Source of the DNA: Azadirachta indica
Taxonomy: Eukaryota; Streptophyta; Magnoliopsida; Sapindales; Meliaceae
NCBI GenBank assembly: GCA_022749755.1
Contig: CM040453.1
Location: forward strand, 5,230,102 to 5,294,101
Direction: 5' to 3'
DNA: 64,000 bases
Part shown: in pieces, positions 11,660 through 24,714 of the stretch
How positions within the stretch are numbered: the first letter of the stretch is position 1
How the letters are laid out: each line of letters starts with the position of its first letter
Notes under the pieces: model-generated
Seen by the model: only the letters and a program-made list of their open reading frames with translations
Told to the model about the DNA's origin: nothing
The model's database searches: none
Position numbers and translations under genes: made by a program

Positions 11660-14600
11660 ATGGCCTCAATTTCAGCTGTTGGATTTTCAATTGCCTCCTT
11701 CTCTGCAGTCAAACCTTCATCTTCGGTATGTCGTCTCGATTTTTAATCCTCCAATTCAATATAATTTCCTTAAATAATATTTTCTGTTTGATGTTTCAGA
11801 AATGGTGCAGACAATTAGCTCCTCGATCTCTTCACAACCCGCCTGGATTCTCCGGTTCATCTTCCTACGGTTAGCAGCAATTAACCTTTCGTTTTAAGTG
11901 CTTTAAAGCTTATATACTTCGAATGCTGATGTGGGTTCTTTTCCTTGTGCTTCCTCACCTTGACGCGGAATTTCGACTGCGAATTGAAGTTGATGAGAAT
12001 TGATGGAAAATAGTTTGTTTTGTAATATGGGACTTTTTTTTTTTTCTTTCGTAGGTGAAAATATTCCCATGAATGATAGACAGAACATTGAGCGAAGGAG
12101 AGTGCTGATATCATCTGTTGGGTTATTTGCTGGAACATTGTTAAATGCTTCAATGGATGGAGTAGCCGTTGCAGCTGAATTTGCTGATAGTGCGTTTCTT
12201 CTGTTCCCAGTTATTTCTGTGTGCTCTGTTGCATGCACGCTGACCTGATTAAATAAGCATACCATATCACCATACTTGAGTTTGTTTCAGCTTCACGCAT
12301 AATTGCTGTAGAATTTGATCTGTCAATTTATATTAACAAGTAACAAAAATTTGGGAGTCCTTGAGGTATGCATATTAAAGTGGTAGCAAATTGCCTCCTA
12401 ACTTCCTACCTAACCTGACTCACCTTATCAGGGGTTTAATCAATAATACCTCCTCTCTTAAATCTTAATATGGTAAGAATTTCTTTAGTTAGGGTTATTG
12501 GATCTCATTATGGAGTGTTAAGAATTAGTTCAGAATTACTGATCATTGTATGGGACATGTTACTGTTGTAAGAACTTACTCTTGGCAATATGTTTGGACA
12601 TGCAGTGCCAGCACTTAGGGGAAAGGATTATGGCAAGACAAAAATGCGGTACCCTGACTACATAGAAACAGAATCAGGTCTTCAATATAAGGTCACCCAT
12701 TGGAAACTATATCTTAAAACCTCCTCAGTTATTTACATGCACTAGCATTAGTTGTTCAATTGCTTGGTTTAATTTCAACATCTAAAGAATGCAGGATTTA
12801 AGAGTAGGAAATGGCCCTACACCAAAGATGGGAGAGACAGTTGTGGTAAGGACAAGTTACTGCAGATATTATTAATTGAAATGGCAGCAAGTTCCAACAT
12901 ACATTGTATTTTTGTTATTGTAACTTGTGGGATATTGTATTTTTTGTGGTTTACGTAAAACATTGGTAGCTAAATATTTTCACATAATTAGATTCTCAAA
13001 AGAAATAGCCAGAAAGAGTGTATATTGTTTCATTACAGCTCGAAATGGCTTTCAGGTCGCCAACCCGTGTCTTTGTATCCCCTAAGTATAAATTTTAGAA
13101 ACAGTATTAAGATAAACAAACTAAAGTTGGCTCAATAAAAATTGAACTATAAATTAGTTAGTTTCTTTCAGCTTTCATACCAACTAAATGAAGAAGAACT
13201 TTAAATTCAGTTTATTTTTGTGATAATTGTTACTGCTTTAATGTATGATTAACTTATTACTGAGCTGTAGCTAATGCTAACACTCTCTGAACCATGAATG
13301 CATTTCAGGTTGATTGGGATGGTTACACCATAGGATACTATGGTCGCATATTTGAAGCTCGAAACAAGACAAAGGGTGGATCCTTTGAGGTATGTAAAGC
13401 TTCTTATACTTATGCTGGACATTTTTTACAATACTTTGACAAAAATTCTCTGTTTATTTTGCAATTTGCAGGGTGATGACAAGGCCTTTTTTAGATTTAG
13501 AATGGGATCTCGAGAGGTAAGAAATTATTTCCCTTTTGAAAGATCAAAGAATCCTAATCCTTATACTTCAGATTGGATGGCTGAAGAATGCTCTGAGCTG
13601 TCTTTATTGTTTTACTTTTAGCTGTTATGATATATATTTCTTTCTGGTTCACATTCATGATTGTCTTCTACCTTGCCTGTTGGGGAAGATATTTTAAAAA
13701 ATAAAAAAATGAAACAAAAATAAATAAAACTTCTGTGAAGGAAGGCAATAAAATTTGGGGGAATATAGTAAGCCTTCCCACTTAGAATCTCCGGTATTGG
13801 GGTAGAACAACAGCTAAGAAGAAACACTGTAGAAATAAGGCAGAAGCTTAAGAAGAATAAAGACAACATTGCCAAATAAAATTCATCAGGAAAGCAATAG
13901 TAAGGTAGTCCCCATAGATCTGCTAGAAGCAAGCCACAAATTTCATGTGGCGGAGAAGACCAACAATGTACGTCTGAATTGTGAAGACAAGATTTTCCAA
14001 GGCACTAGCTACCCAATTACGTTCATTAAAAGCATGAGGGTATACCAACTGTTTTCCCTGCATAAGTAATTTTTCCAGCAAGAATGAAGCTGTGGTGGAG
14101 GAAGATAATTTTAATCTTGAGACAGTGGACTACTAAAGCAGAATAACACTCAAGCCAAACTTTATCCCACCTTTTGCTAGAAATAATCTCAAGGGCAATA
14201 ATAACAGCCGTAGTCTCAGCAAGAATGCTGTTTTGGGTCTCAAAGGAAATGCCAAAAACACCTTGACTACACCCGAAGGCTCTGCCACCAGCAGCATTGC
14301 CAGGATTACTTTTCAATAATCCATCCATTTCTTATCTCTAAGATTTTAGGAGTTCCAGCAATCGAGGGCCTACCCCAAGTTTTTGCAATGATCTGTGAGT
14401 CTGAACTTAGAAAAACATAACCGAGGCTATTAGGAAAGAGTTTTATACTTCAGGATGTTATCCTTTTCAATTAAGGAGATTATGTCAGAAGGCAATATGA
14501 ATCGCAAGTTAAATAGTGCAACTGCAAAGATTGGGATTTTAAATGAATATCAAAGACAAGTTGCTCCTATAGTAGGATGGTTTAGGTTTTTTTATATTTA

Positions 14601-15492
14601 TTATTTTTTATTTTTGACTCATATAGTAATCCATAGTCGATATAGAGTCTTCTAATGGTCCTGCCTGATTCTTGAATTTCAGGTGATTCCAGCTTTTGAA
14701 GAAGCTATTTCAGGCATGGCTTTGGGTGGTGTTAGAAGGTGCTGCATAAGCTTTTCAAAAACATTTAGCCTTTGTTATGATTAAGTGATAGAATGAAAAT
14801 GTTCAAGCAGTTAACCACTAAAAACAATTATGCAAGTATATACACTTAACATGTTGATACATTCAGGTAGACCACATATAAATTCAGTGCTTCTAATCTC
14901 TAGTTTAGCCACATTATACCTGTGTGTAATTTCCTAGGCCAATTCCTCTGACCATTAGTGAGTCAAGAACGCGTCATGTGGATTAAACACTGTAGAAGTC
15001 CATGAGGTGGGTGCTAGACAAATGCTTTTGAATGTTATCAGTTTCTCTTCAATTCTAGATAATCAGTTAACTTTTTATGCATAATTGATATTCTTGGGAA
15101 ACTTTTCAATGTCTGGAGGACATTTATTGCGTGATATTTTATGCTTTCTCTCTACATTGATAGAAAGATATAACTACATTATTGCTGCACTGACTTCTGC
15201 GCATACGTACTCTGCAAATTTCACATTTTACTTCACAGTGATGCAGGATCATAGTACCACCAGAACTTGGATATCCTGAGAATGATTTCAACAAAAGTGG
15301 CCCAAGGCCAACTACATTTTCGGTACTAATAAAGTCATTCAATGTCTTTTGTGTTGCAGTTTTGTATCTCTTATGCAAGGATACTGTGTTTCACAGGGTC
15401 AGCGAGCCTTGGATTTTGTTCTGCGGAACCAAGGGCTGATAGACAAGACTCTGCTGTTTGATATTGAGCTCCTCAAAATTATACCAAATTGA
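11660..15492 (+). CDS. FKBP19: FKBP-type peptidyl-prolyl isomerase, thylakoid lumen (FKBP19)
   Basis: Ten exons (11660-11725, 11800-11869, 12055-12189, 12606-12691, 12795-12845, 13309-13389, 13472-13516, 14683-14738, 15247-15322, 15397-15492) encode 253 residues. The N terminus is bipartite: a Ser-rich plastid transit peptide, then ERRRVLISSVGLFAGTLL with a twin-arginine-like start, a hydrophobic stretch and an AVAAEF cleavage region around residue 88. That points to import into the thylakoid lumen by the Tat route. The FKBP fold follows, with VDWDGYTIGYYGRIFEARNK, VIPAFEEAISGMALGGVRR and IIVPPELGYPENDFN, ending KTLLFDIELLKIIPN. It probably assists lumenal protein folding; catalytic activity is not certain for this subgroup. 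It matches Arabidopsis At5g13410. Intron 7 holds an antisense LINE remnant. Confidence 0.93.
13690..14340 (-). mobile_element. Degenerate LINE (non-LTR retrotransposon) 3' end in FKBP19 intron 7
   Basis: On the minus strand, 14328-14026 encodes a decayed RNase H domain of the type found at the 3' end of plant LINEs: DGLLKSNPGNAAGG, GISFETQNSILAETTAVIIALE and WDKVWLECYSALVV. The first Asp and the Glu of the active site are present; the third Asp, normally in an ETDS motif, is gone. Further on, near 13905-13935, LADLWGLPYYCF resembles the DxxGLPxYRF tail of these elements, but frame shifts and stops separate it. The element is antisense to FKBP19 and contained wholly in an intron. Its outer limits are approximate. 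Confidence 0.75.
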
Positions 15493-16784
15493 CCATCTGT
15501 AATTTTATGCTTCATAGGAGCCATCTGAACATAGAGGTTATTTCTTTTTCCTTTTTCAATTTGTTTATGCTTTGGGATAAGGTATGTAGTTTTCCTTGTC
15601 TGAATACTTGCTTAATCAATTCAGGGAAATTGGATATAATTACATTCGAAGAGAGCAGTTTTGTAAAACACCACCATTTCTCAGAGAGCTGTTCTATTGT
15701 AGATTTCTTTCTATTCTTTAAGTGAATTATCATGGCAATCTGCTGGTCTTTTCCTGTCAAAAGTATGAAAAATCAAACAAAAGTTACGTTTATAGCTGCC
15801 TGGTCAAAAATTTTGATGTATTCGTTGCTCATGTTATTGTAAAGAAATTTGTATTCTGAGAGGTCAGCTTGTATTTAAAATTGCTGGTAATGACCGAGCA
15901 CTCATCTGCTCTGGTCTTGCTTGCATGAATACTATATATTTCGCGCAGATCATTAATGCTCTTTTTCTCTCTCTTACCGAGTTCTTAATTATGATAAGGT
16001 TGTTTGGCACTGTTAGATATATCTTCTTTCCTTTATTGGGGTGCCTATCGTTCTGGTCTAGGAAATGTATTTTCAACGTAGGAAAATGGGCAGCTGTAAT
16101 ATTTCTCATGCACTGCTCTTGCAGTTGCAGCAGGCAATTGTCTGTGTTTTGACCACAGTTCAAGAATGAGAATACCGGTACTGTCGGATGAGATGGGATT
16201 ACAATTCTCATCATGATTATTGTTCATCGTAGTATCCATGAGAAGGTCATGGACCTAGTTTCTAGGTAGTAGATTCGTTTCTCTCTCTCCTTTTTCTTTT
16301 AATCCTGTTTTTGGTCAGTATCCCAAATTCATCAGGTTAAAATATCAGGTTTGCCTTCTGAGATATCCCTCAGTATACCTATGAAACCATCCATGGAGTC
16401 CCAGAGAAATACTAAAATGGTTCAAACTAAACAATTGGTGATATTGCTGTCAAGTAAGGTTCTCCATTTCCCTTTTGGTTTGTCCGAGCCACTTGCTTAA
16501 ATTTCAATGTATCAAGGGCTTCAATCACATGATTAAACCCAGGTTTAGGGAGTTGCAACACAATCAAAATCTAAAGTGCTAGTACAAGCTACGTTAAGCA
16601 AGACAAATACGTGAAACCAAAAGCCTACAAATGCAAATTGAAAAAAGGCAAGAACCTCTCCAAAATCACACAATGGAAAATACTGAAAGCAGCAGTTTAA
16701 TCAAACCTCGATAGAGAGGATTATAACATCACATCCCACCCAATATGCAACAAACCTGCATATTATGCACCAAGCTTTCCCAAT
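15493..16784. other. Intergenic between convergent FKBP19 and CYP51
   Basis: This stretch holds the 3' UTRs of two convergent genes. No independent coding frame, RNA gene or repeat is convincing. Confidence 0.6.
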
Positions 16785-19557
16785 CTAATTAACAGAAAGC
16801 TCCCTCCGCTTATACCGCACCATCACCTTTCCTTTGACACCAACAACCATTGCATTCCAGTCAATCTCTGGGAAAGGTGATATCAGCTCCAGTTCAAAGT
16901 TCCTTAACAAATGGCTCCATATTGCCTTTATCTGCAGATATGCAAAAGGCTCACCAAGACATCCATGCCGACCACCACCAAATGAAATATATGAGAATGG
17001 GCCAGCTGCCTTGTCCTCTTCTCTTCCAGGAGCAAACCTATCAGGATCATAAGTGTCCGGATTCTGGTAAATATGAGGAAGCCGATTTGCAAATGCTGGC
17101 GATGTTCCAACAATATGCCCTTTTGGTATGTCATATTCTTTACCCTCTCGGGTTGTCACAGTAAAATCACTGTGTGAAGTACGCATAAGCACGATCAATG
17201 GAGGATGAAGTCTCAGTGCTTCCTTAATGCATCGATAAAGGACATCCATCTCTGCTAAGATATCATGATCAACCTTTTTCCCATGCTTTTCCATCAGATT
17301 TTTCTGTTCCTCCAACACAGCAGACATGTAATTCTTGTTCTTAAGGAGATAGGCTCCAGTCCAAGTGGAAGTGATTGAACTGGTGTGCTGCCCAGCAAAA
17401 AGTGCGGCAATGAGTAGACCAGTGACCTCAGACTCGGTTGTTGGGCGACCATCTTTGTACTTGGAGTCAATGAAGCATTGCAACATGTCATTCTCTGACT
17501 TTCCAGTGCTTTTACGAGAAGCAATAATGGCAGTGAAGATTCCAGCAATCTTCTTGCGAGCCCGGTCACGGCGGTGGTGAGCTGGTATGGGCAGGTATGG
17601 GAAAAGAACACTAATAGGGAGCATTCCATTGTCAAGGTCATGGAACAAGGCAGAAACATCATCAAAAAGCTTATCTCGAACCTCTCGACCAAGGAGACAT
17701 CTACTGGCTGTCAAGATGATCAGATGTTCCAGCTCATACTTTAGGTCCACCTCGCCACTGTCTCCCCATTTTGAGAAGTAGTCCTACCAAGTTCCAGATT
17801 GTAGAGAAATATTAGAACGAAGAGTGCAACACGATGACATAAATAATTACGAAATGAAAGAAAATTACAAATGTGAACAAAAATCACCTTAAATCTAAAT
17901 TACATCATGTATATCACAAGAGACAAATTTAGCTAGAGGTGGCAAATGGGCTGTCCCATGCAGGCTTTTGGGCTGGGCTGGCACAGGATGCACAACAAAA
18001 TGAATAAGTCCAGCCCAGCTCACAACACGATTATTGTGCATGCCGTGCCGGCCTGGCTCATCAGAAAGCAACCCATATGAGCTGTACAGTGCTGTGAAGA
18101 GTACATGTAAATAGTGAATAGTTCCTGTAAATAGGGGTTTTTTTCTCGGCCCAGCGTGGCACAGCCCATAGACTTTTTCCCGTGAACAGTATTGTGCCTG
18201 TGCCAGCCAGCCCGCTCGTTTTGCCACCTCTAAATTCAGCACAAAGAGACCAAGTACCAAGAGCAGCCTCTCAGTAAGCATAAATGCTTCATTATCTTGA
18301 TGACAGAGGCACAAATGGAAGAATGATTGATCTTTAAAACATCTTCACATTCATATATACATGACTTAGACAATTTCCACTTAATAGTTATATTTTTAAT
18401 GCCTAGTGTACAAGTAGTAATGATGGAGATTCATTGTCCTTGGACATGCCAGGTATACAAATGCTCCAAGGATTTATCCTTGCCTTGTCAAGTACTTTTG
18501 ATAACCAATCAACAATAAATAGGGAAGCTACTTAGTTCCAAATGTTAGTTCAATCATAGGTAATGAAACTGACACCTGATCTACACACCCCCATCACAGA
18601 ACTGTATTTGACACTTGATTTAGACATACTAGTTAAAATTAACATGGAATCAACATCCTAAACAGCTAGTAGTTGCTTGAGCATATCAGAGTGGAAAAAC
18701 TCAAATTGATTTCCTCTAACAAACTTGAGATGATTGCAAAAAATTCTATTTAAATTAGGTTCACACAATTTATAATCTAAAGTACAAATCATATAATTTT
18801 TACCCTTATTTCCTTGCAAAGTTCAGAGTGTTACATCATTTTTCTGAACCAATGTTCAGCAGACATTAATTTAACATGTTAGTTGAAACTGACCTTTCTT
18901 TAAATCAAATTTATGGCAGATAATTGGTTCTCAGAACGTAGCAAATTGTTTAAATCATATCCTACCTACCAAGATATAACCTTCAGAGTCTTTATATGCA
19001 TATAAACCAACCAAAACATAAAAAGGCATAACAAAGACAGTCGAAAGAGAATAATGATAATCCAAAAAGTCAATAATTTTCCTGTTATATTTTACCTCTG
19101 CTTCAGAAACCATCTGATCCACATATCCCTTTAACTTGGTTACTCTCAGCGCCTCAGTGAAGAACCGGAACTGCTCTTGCCTAATCGAGTAATCAACATC
19201 AAACACCACTCCAGGGCCAAAAGTTGGCACATTGAACTGATACACTTCCTGCTGACTCATGTCCGATTCCGGGGCCTTAAAGAAATGTGCTGACACTTCA
19301 GGACCGATCAAAAAAGTAATTTTTCTGTTAAACAAGTTAACAGTGAAAACACTCCCGAGTTTCGAGTACTCTTCACGGATCATAACAATTGGTCCATTCA
19401 AGAACCGCACAAGCCCACCAATCACCGGAAAACCTTTAATAACCGGAGGTAAACGCTTGCTAGATCTAGGCCTGATAAGGGCAGAAATAAACTTAGCAAC
19501 CACAATTGTGGCCACAACGAGCAGACCCACATTGTAAAACTTGCTGCCTTCTTCCAT
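16785..19557 (-). CDS. CYP51G1: Sterol 14-alpha-demethylase (obtusifoliol demethylase)
   Basis: Two coding exons (19557-19096 and 17783-16785) encode 486 residues, the normal CYP51 length. An N-terminal membrane anchor (residues 8-28) precedes the proline-rich KRLPPVIKGFPVIGG hinge. The I-helix FAGQHTSS motif, the EALRLHPP ExxR region and the heme-binding FGGGRHGCLGEPFA with its cysteine are intact. FAGQHTSS is characteristic of CYP51. The enzyme oxidatively removes the 14-alpha-methyl of obtusifoliol in phytosterol synthesis in the ER. The start is MEEGSK at 19557; upstream in-frame sequence lies in a probable 5' UTR intron. The 1.3-kb coding intron contains a hAT MITE. Confidence 0.96.
17934..18232. 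mobile_element. hAT-family MITE, 299 bp, in CYP51 intron
   Basis: The element starts TAGAGGTGGCAAATGGGC and ends in the inverse, GCTCGTTTTGCCACCTCTA. Eight bases flank it on each side, aattTagc at 17926-17933 and aattCagc at 18233-18240, a target-site duplication with one mismatch. An 8-bp duplication and TAGAGGTGGCAAA-type ends are hallmarks of hAT elements. The interior is short, rich in GGGCTG/CAGCCC and non-coding, so it is non-autonomous. Confidence 0.88.
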
Positions 19558-19563
19558 ATTCAA

Positions 19564-19776
19564 CTGAAAATCAAAACAAAAGCAAGAAAAATCAATAACA
19601 CAGTAACACATTAACAAAAAACTATAAATCAACGGTATGGTTCGGATATAAGAAATTCTATAATGAACTAAAAAAAAAGTAACTAACTGTAAAATTATAA
19701 TCTTTTCATAGAATTCCAGAATTGATGAGATCAAATGAAGCAATTAAAGTTAGAAAGAGAGGTTTTGAGGGAATAC
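19564..19776 (-). other. Probable 5' UTR intron of CYP51
   Basis: On the minus strand CCAGTGAG is followed by gtattccc at 19776, and gattttcag ends at 19564, seven bases before the CYP51 ATG. Both sites fit plant consensus. Transcript evidence is not available here. Confidence 0.6.
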
Positions 19777-19850
19777 CTCACTGGTTTGGATATTCAAGAT
19801 GCGAGAGATGCGGGTGCGGAGGCTGAGATAGCGAGATTGGAGAAGATTAC

Positions 19851-19854
<4 letters not shown>

Positions 19855-19896
<42 letters not shown>

Positions 19897-19928
19897 CCAG
19901 TCAAGTACGAGTGTGTGTGTGTGTGTGT
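19855..19928. repeat. (GA)n and (GT)n microsatellites at the CYP51 5' end
   Basis: A run of about 19 GA units (19855-19892) and, 18 bases later, about 9 GT units (19911-19928) occur about 300-370 bases upstream of the CYP51 start codon. Read on the gene's strand they are CT and AC tracts. CT tracts near transcription starts are common in plants. Confidence 0.95.
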
Positions 19929-22582
19929 ATCATCAGTCTTATATTTAGATAATTCGCTGTGACTAAGACATTTGTTTAATGCGTATGTGTGTCCTTTTTT
20001 TCCATTTTTTTTTTTTAAAGCTTTTCAGTACTGTATGCAGTTATGCGTATACTTCCATTTAATATTTTTCTAATATGATGATTATTTTTAATTTTAAATA
20101 AACAATATTTAGAAGATATTTTTTTATAATTTTTATAATCCTTTATCATATTTTTTATTTATCATTCATATTAATGACACATAGCTAGAAAATATAATAA
20201 TATTATTTTAAAAATAACTAAATTATTTAATAAAAAATATATTAATTAAAAACCGTACCATTATATTAACATGTTCATTAAACAAATTTCACACTTGTGT
20301 TGCTTTCATTTTAAAATTAATAGATTATAGCGAGAATATTGCTAATAGATATAAAAATAAAAAACATAATTAATTTTAATCAAAAAAAATTCTTTTATTA
20401 TTATCTTTATTTAATAATAAGTGTTGATTACTCATCTTTTCATTCAAACATAATGTGCCATAATTCAAATAAAAAACAAGCTTAACATGCATTAATTTGT
20501 CGTACAATTTGTCGCTTGAAAGTCGCCCGTGTAGTTTTGACCGCGGTTTTCACCGTCTGGGTTTTTATCAAATAGGTCTACAAGTTTTAACAAAACTTTG
20601 TATAAGTCTCTAATTTATTCATATGTATTACCTATGTCCCTAACTCGATACTGCGGCCTGCCCAAATGGAGCAGTAGAAGATATTCGTGTACTGAAATTG
20701 GATTAAACACCCTAATTGTACACTAGCTATACTGGAAAGGTAAGCCTTCACTAATACTTTAGCAAATAGGGGCTTAAATATAAGCATCTTCCGCTCATTC
20801 AATATTTGCATTAAAAACTAAGTCTTTATTTTTAAACAAATAAATTAAGTTTTATATTTAATTTTTAATAGTGGAATATTTCATGAATCAAGCGGCTTTA
20901 ATTTATTTTGGACTATAATTTAACAGTTGAGCTTTATTAATTTTATTTTATTTTAAGACTTTATTTAGTTTAATTTAGCTTCATTTGTCCTTTAAATTGA
21001 TCATGTAATATGTCATCATAAAAAATGTTAATATATCTAGTCCAATCATAATTACTCTTATTATCTTACTCTTTATAATTAGCCCGAGAAACTGATAATC
21101 TTGTTTAGCGTTAAGTTTTAATATCTATAATGTAAAGATGTTAACCAAATACTGGAGAGGGGAATGAATCATTTTATTTGGGCATTGTGGATCTATTGAG
21201 TACAAATTGGAAAATTATGCCTTTGATAAAATTTCATAAAACCCCAAGGACCTACTAAGTAATATTATTATAATGTAATTTTTTTAGGAATAAGTCAAGA
21301 ACTTGGGCGGGTGGTGGTGATTGGATCTCGGAAGAAAACAGTGGGTGTGCGGGGGCTGCTGGGGTGGTTTCATCGTGCACGTGGCGTATGCTAATTGGAT
21401 ATTGGATGAGGTATTACTGGAATTTATTCAAAGCACGTGCCAAGTGTGGGACCCGCATTACAAAGCAGCTTTAGCCAAGGACAAAAATACTCTGTGAAGT
21501 AGCAGACTTGACAACTAGTTGTTGTCAGCCGTCTCGTCAGTTTCTGTGGACTCAGTCAGCACAGCACACCGCACTAGCGAAAGCGGTATCTTTGTTTAAC
21601 TAATCGGCTGTGTTAGGGTCGTTTAAGATTTTAGGACCTGCTACGACGCCGTCGAAATACTCTCGACACATTTATGTAAAGAAAATTCAAACAAAAAAAA
21701 TGCTGGACATAGAAATTCAGACTATATCATCCTAATCGGTTCATCCTATAAAGAATTAGGAGGAAATCTTTTAGATAAATTTTTGGTAAAGACCTGTCTT
21801 CAAAATGACAAATCAATAATAGTCCAAAAAAATAATAATAAAAAGAAGTTGTTACAAGTATCATATTTTAAGTCATACAGACCATTATAATTTGTGTTTG
21901 CAAAAAATAACCCAATGTCGTCATTTCCTTAAATTTAAATAGATCAATCTCGGTCTAATTTCAATAAATCAATCCCTGTCATAGTCACTAATACTAAACT
22001 AACCAATTTTAGAGAAAAAAGAAAAAAAAAAAACAAACTGATTGGAACAAATTAAATTCCAATAATGTAAAATCACTCTTCGTCAGAATGAAAATTCTAC
22101 AGGCTGAACAAAATTGAATTGAATCTTCTCATCAATTTCAAATCAACCAAATTCTTTTAGATCATTTTTAGGCTACATTAATCTTACAGGTTTTTAACCT
22201 AGGGTTATTTCCACCATTAGACCATTAATATGAATGCCATAGTCAGATTGGCAAAACTGCTTCAATGTTGCACCTAAAACAATGGATCCACTGGCCCAGC
22301 ATTTGTTTTCTTCCCTTCCCGGAGGAAATGTAATATAGAGTTCCTTTCACATTTTCTTTCTAGCATCAGTTATTTAAATGATCAAAATTCCCCTTTCAAA
22401 TTATATTAACATAATTTTATGATCAAGCATGAATAATAATAATATTTCAGACTTACTATTGCTTCTAACACTAATCAAAAGATTCAGTGTAAATATACTC
22501 AATTCACTGTAAAAACACTTGTCATATTGGGAGGAGGATGCATGTAACAAGAGGAGGGAGAGGAACCTAGAAGGTTGCAACC
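19929..22582. other. Intergenic region with a GC-richer block near 21.3-21.65 kb
   Basis: Most of this is AT-rich and empty. The block at 21,300-21,650 is clearly GC-richer and has two CACGTG G-boxes (21378-21383 and 21434-21439) and a 12-bp palindrome ACAACTAGTTGT. No ORF or RNA gene accompanies it. The last 250 bases are the 3' UTR side of the next gene. Confidence 0.55.
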
Positions 22583-24714
22583 TTACTCTTCAGATTTCAT
22601 TTTCTTCTTCGATTTGCCTAGATGCGATTGTTCTGAGGACCCTAAAGAGGTAACTCCACTGTGATGCCCCCCTGAATCTAGAGTAGAACGGTCCACAGAC
22701 CGGTTGGATTCATCAACATGTCTACGTTTTGAAGGCTTTGATGGCTCCCCCATTTTGGAATGCGAACTTTTGTATCTGCTGCTATGAGTGTAGGAAGAGT
22801 GCTCCCTTGTTAAATGTGAGTTTCTCAGCCAACTACTTTGCCCAGGACTTGCAAAACGATGAGCAGAATTTGATAATGAAACTCTGCTGGATGTTGCAAA
22901 AGATTGTCTAGCATTGACTTCTTCAAGTTCTTTAGGCTCAGGATAATGGACAAGAGAAACTCGCCTTGATATCTTACCAACTGACAACAAAGTAAACTAA
23001 GTTATCAAATGAGTATATGAACATTCACTACTCGTTACTGAATTCACAACATGTGGTCGTCGATACAATAATCAACATCAGAACAACAGTATAACTGTAA
23101 TCAGAACTAGTTCAACAACAAAATAAGGCCTCAACAACAATAGCAATGATTAAACAAGCAAGTACATGAACCAAGAAATTTCAATCAGAAACACAAGAGC
23201 TAAGCACCAGACGTACAATACCACTGACTTAAATCTTAAGCCTCTTGTGGCCACCACTTAGACATAGAATTCCAAGGAGACAAATAACTTGATGTTAAGA
23301 AAGTTTGAGCAAATCACTATGGGAAAAATGTGAGTAACTCAAGCATATCAGTTATAATACGAAAACCTCTAATACAATCTGGTCTGAGTTTTCCAGATCC
23401 ACTTGCTGAACCAACAACGGTTATTTCCATTTTTCGGTTTAGAAGAAATTGAAGCATGAAAGAGCCAAGACATACCAACTTAAGGTTTTATCAGGTCAAG
23501 TTGGCGTTAAGAGATATGAGTTCTTTCTATTTTTATCTTTTACCTCTTATTCATATTTATTAAATACATGATGATCGACACTGTTGTGTCAAAGAATGAT
23601 CTAAACAGTCTACATTTCCTTAAGAAATAACAAATATAAAACTTTAAATGTATTCTGCGTTCAACTAGACTAAGATATGTTGCAGCAGATGCATGCAAAA
23701 GAAACTGCCTCAATATTACGTGAAAACTTTGTTCACTTTCAAAACCCACCACTATCAAAGACCTTTCTTTTTGGGGTGAATAGGTGGTTGCACACACCTA
23801 GCACCCCAAAAACTCATGAAGTTGGTTTCCTGGAGCTACACAGAAAAAGTATATATGTGTGACAAGAGATGATGAAATTTGCTTATAAAGCAGTAAAGCT
23901 ACAAAGCACCTCCACAACAGATGTAAGCAAAATGAGAAAAGGAAAAAAAATCATAAATGCATACCAATTTTTGGCTCTGATGTAGAAGTTAGAAAAACTG
24001 TTGCATCTGGCTCTGGAGACTCATAGCCGAGTACATCATACACTTTTCCTGCCAAAAAAATTGACAGCAACATATAATATTGTGACAAAGCAAATCTACA
24101 GCCACTTGCAAAAAATAATAATGAAACCAAGCTACAAAAGATTCCAGGATTACGTTAGCATGGCTAAAGAAGCAAGAGTTTATAGTTCATAAGTACCAGA
24201 TGAATCCTCGAAACTGCCCAACTGTCCATTGCCATGTAGCTTGAGTGACAATTCCTTCCCATCAAAATTAGGAGTCTGAATATACATATATAATAAAAAG
24301 ATCAATAAATTCACATCCTAGAGAGTTGACATTCACAAACAATATCGACAATTGTGCTAAGCTGATCAACAAATAAATTTTACTCGCTGTAATATTAAAT
24401 TTATATTGGTAAATGTGGTTTCAGTTGAGTTGTATCCATAAAAGACTCCATTTCGTTTTAAATAAATGAAAACACGAGTCTACATGTATAATGGCAATCA
24501 ATGTTTGATATACACCTTTTACAGAAGTTAACAAAACCTTAAATCATTGATTAAAACAAGAACAAGAGAGCAAAAAACCTACTTGCTTATAAGGCCATTG
24601 AATGAGCCAAAGCTCAGTGGAACCCGTCAAAGAAATATCAACAAGTGGATCTCTGAATTCTTCCTTGTATTCTTCTGTTGGTTTGTATCCTTCTTCTTCA
24701 GCAGCATCACCCAT
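22583..24714 (-). CDS. Mediator-associated protein 2-like nuclear protein
   Basis: Four exons (24714-24583, 24275-24197, 24048-23965, 22980-22583) encode 230 residues. The N terminus MGDAAEEEGYKPTEEYKEEF, then DPLVDISLTGSTELWLIQWP and later VGKISRRVSLVHYPEP, resembles the plant family annotated as Mediator-associated protein 2 (Arabidopsis At5g64680, recalled from memory). The C-terminal 110 residues are Ser/His-rich and basic with likely nuclear localisation signals (SKPSKRRHVDE, GKSKKKMKSEE). A role with the Mediator or polymerase machinery is inferred from the family name only; no catalytic motif is visible. The family call is moderately sure. Introns are large relative to exons and all GT-AG. 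Confidence 0.7.
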
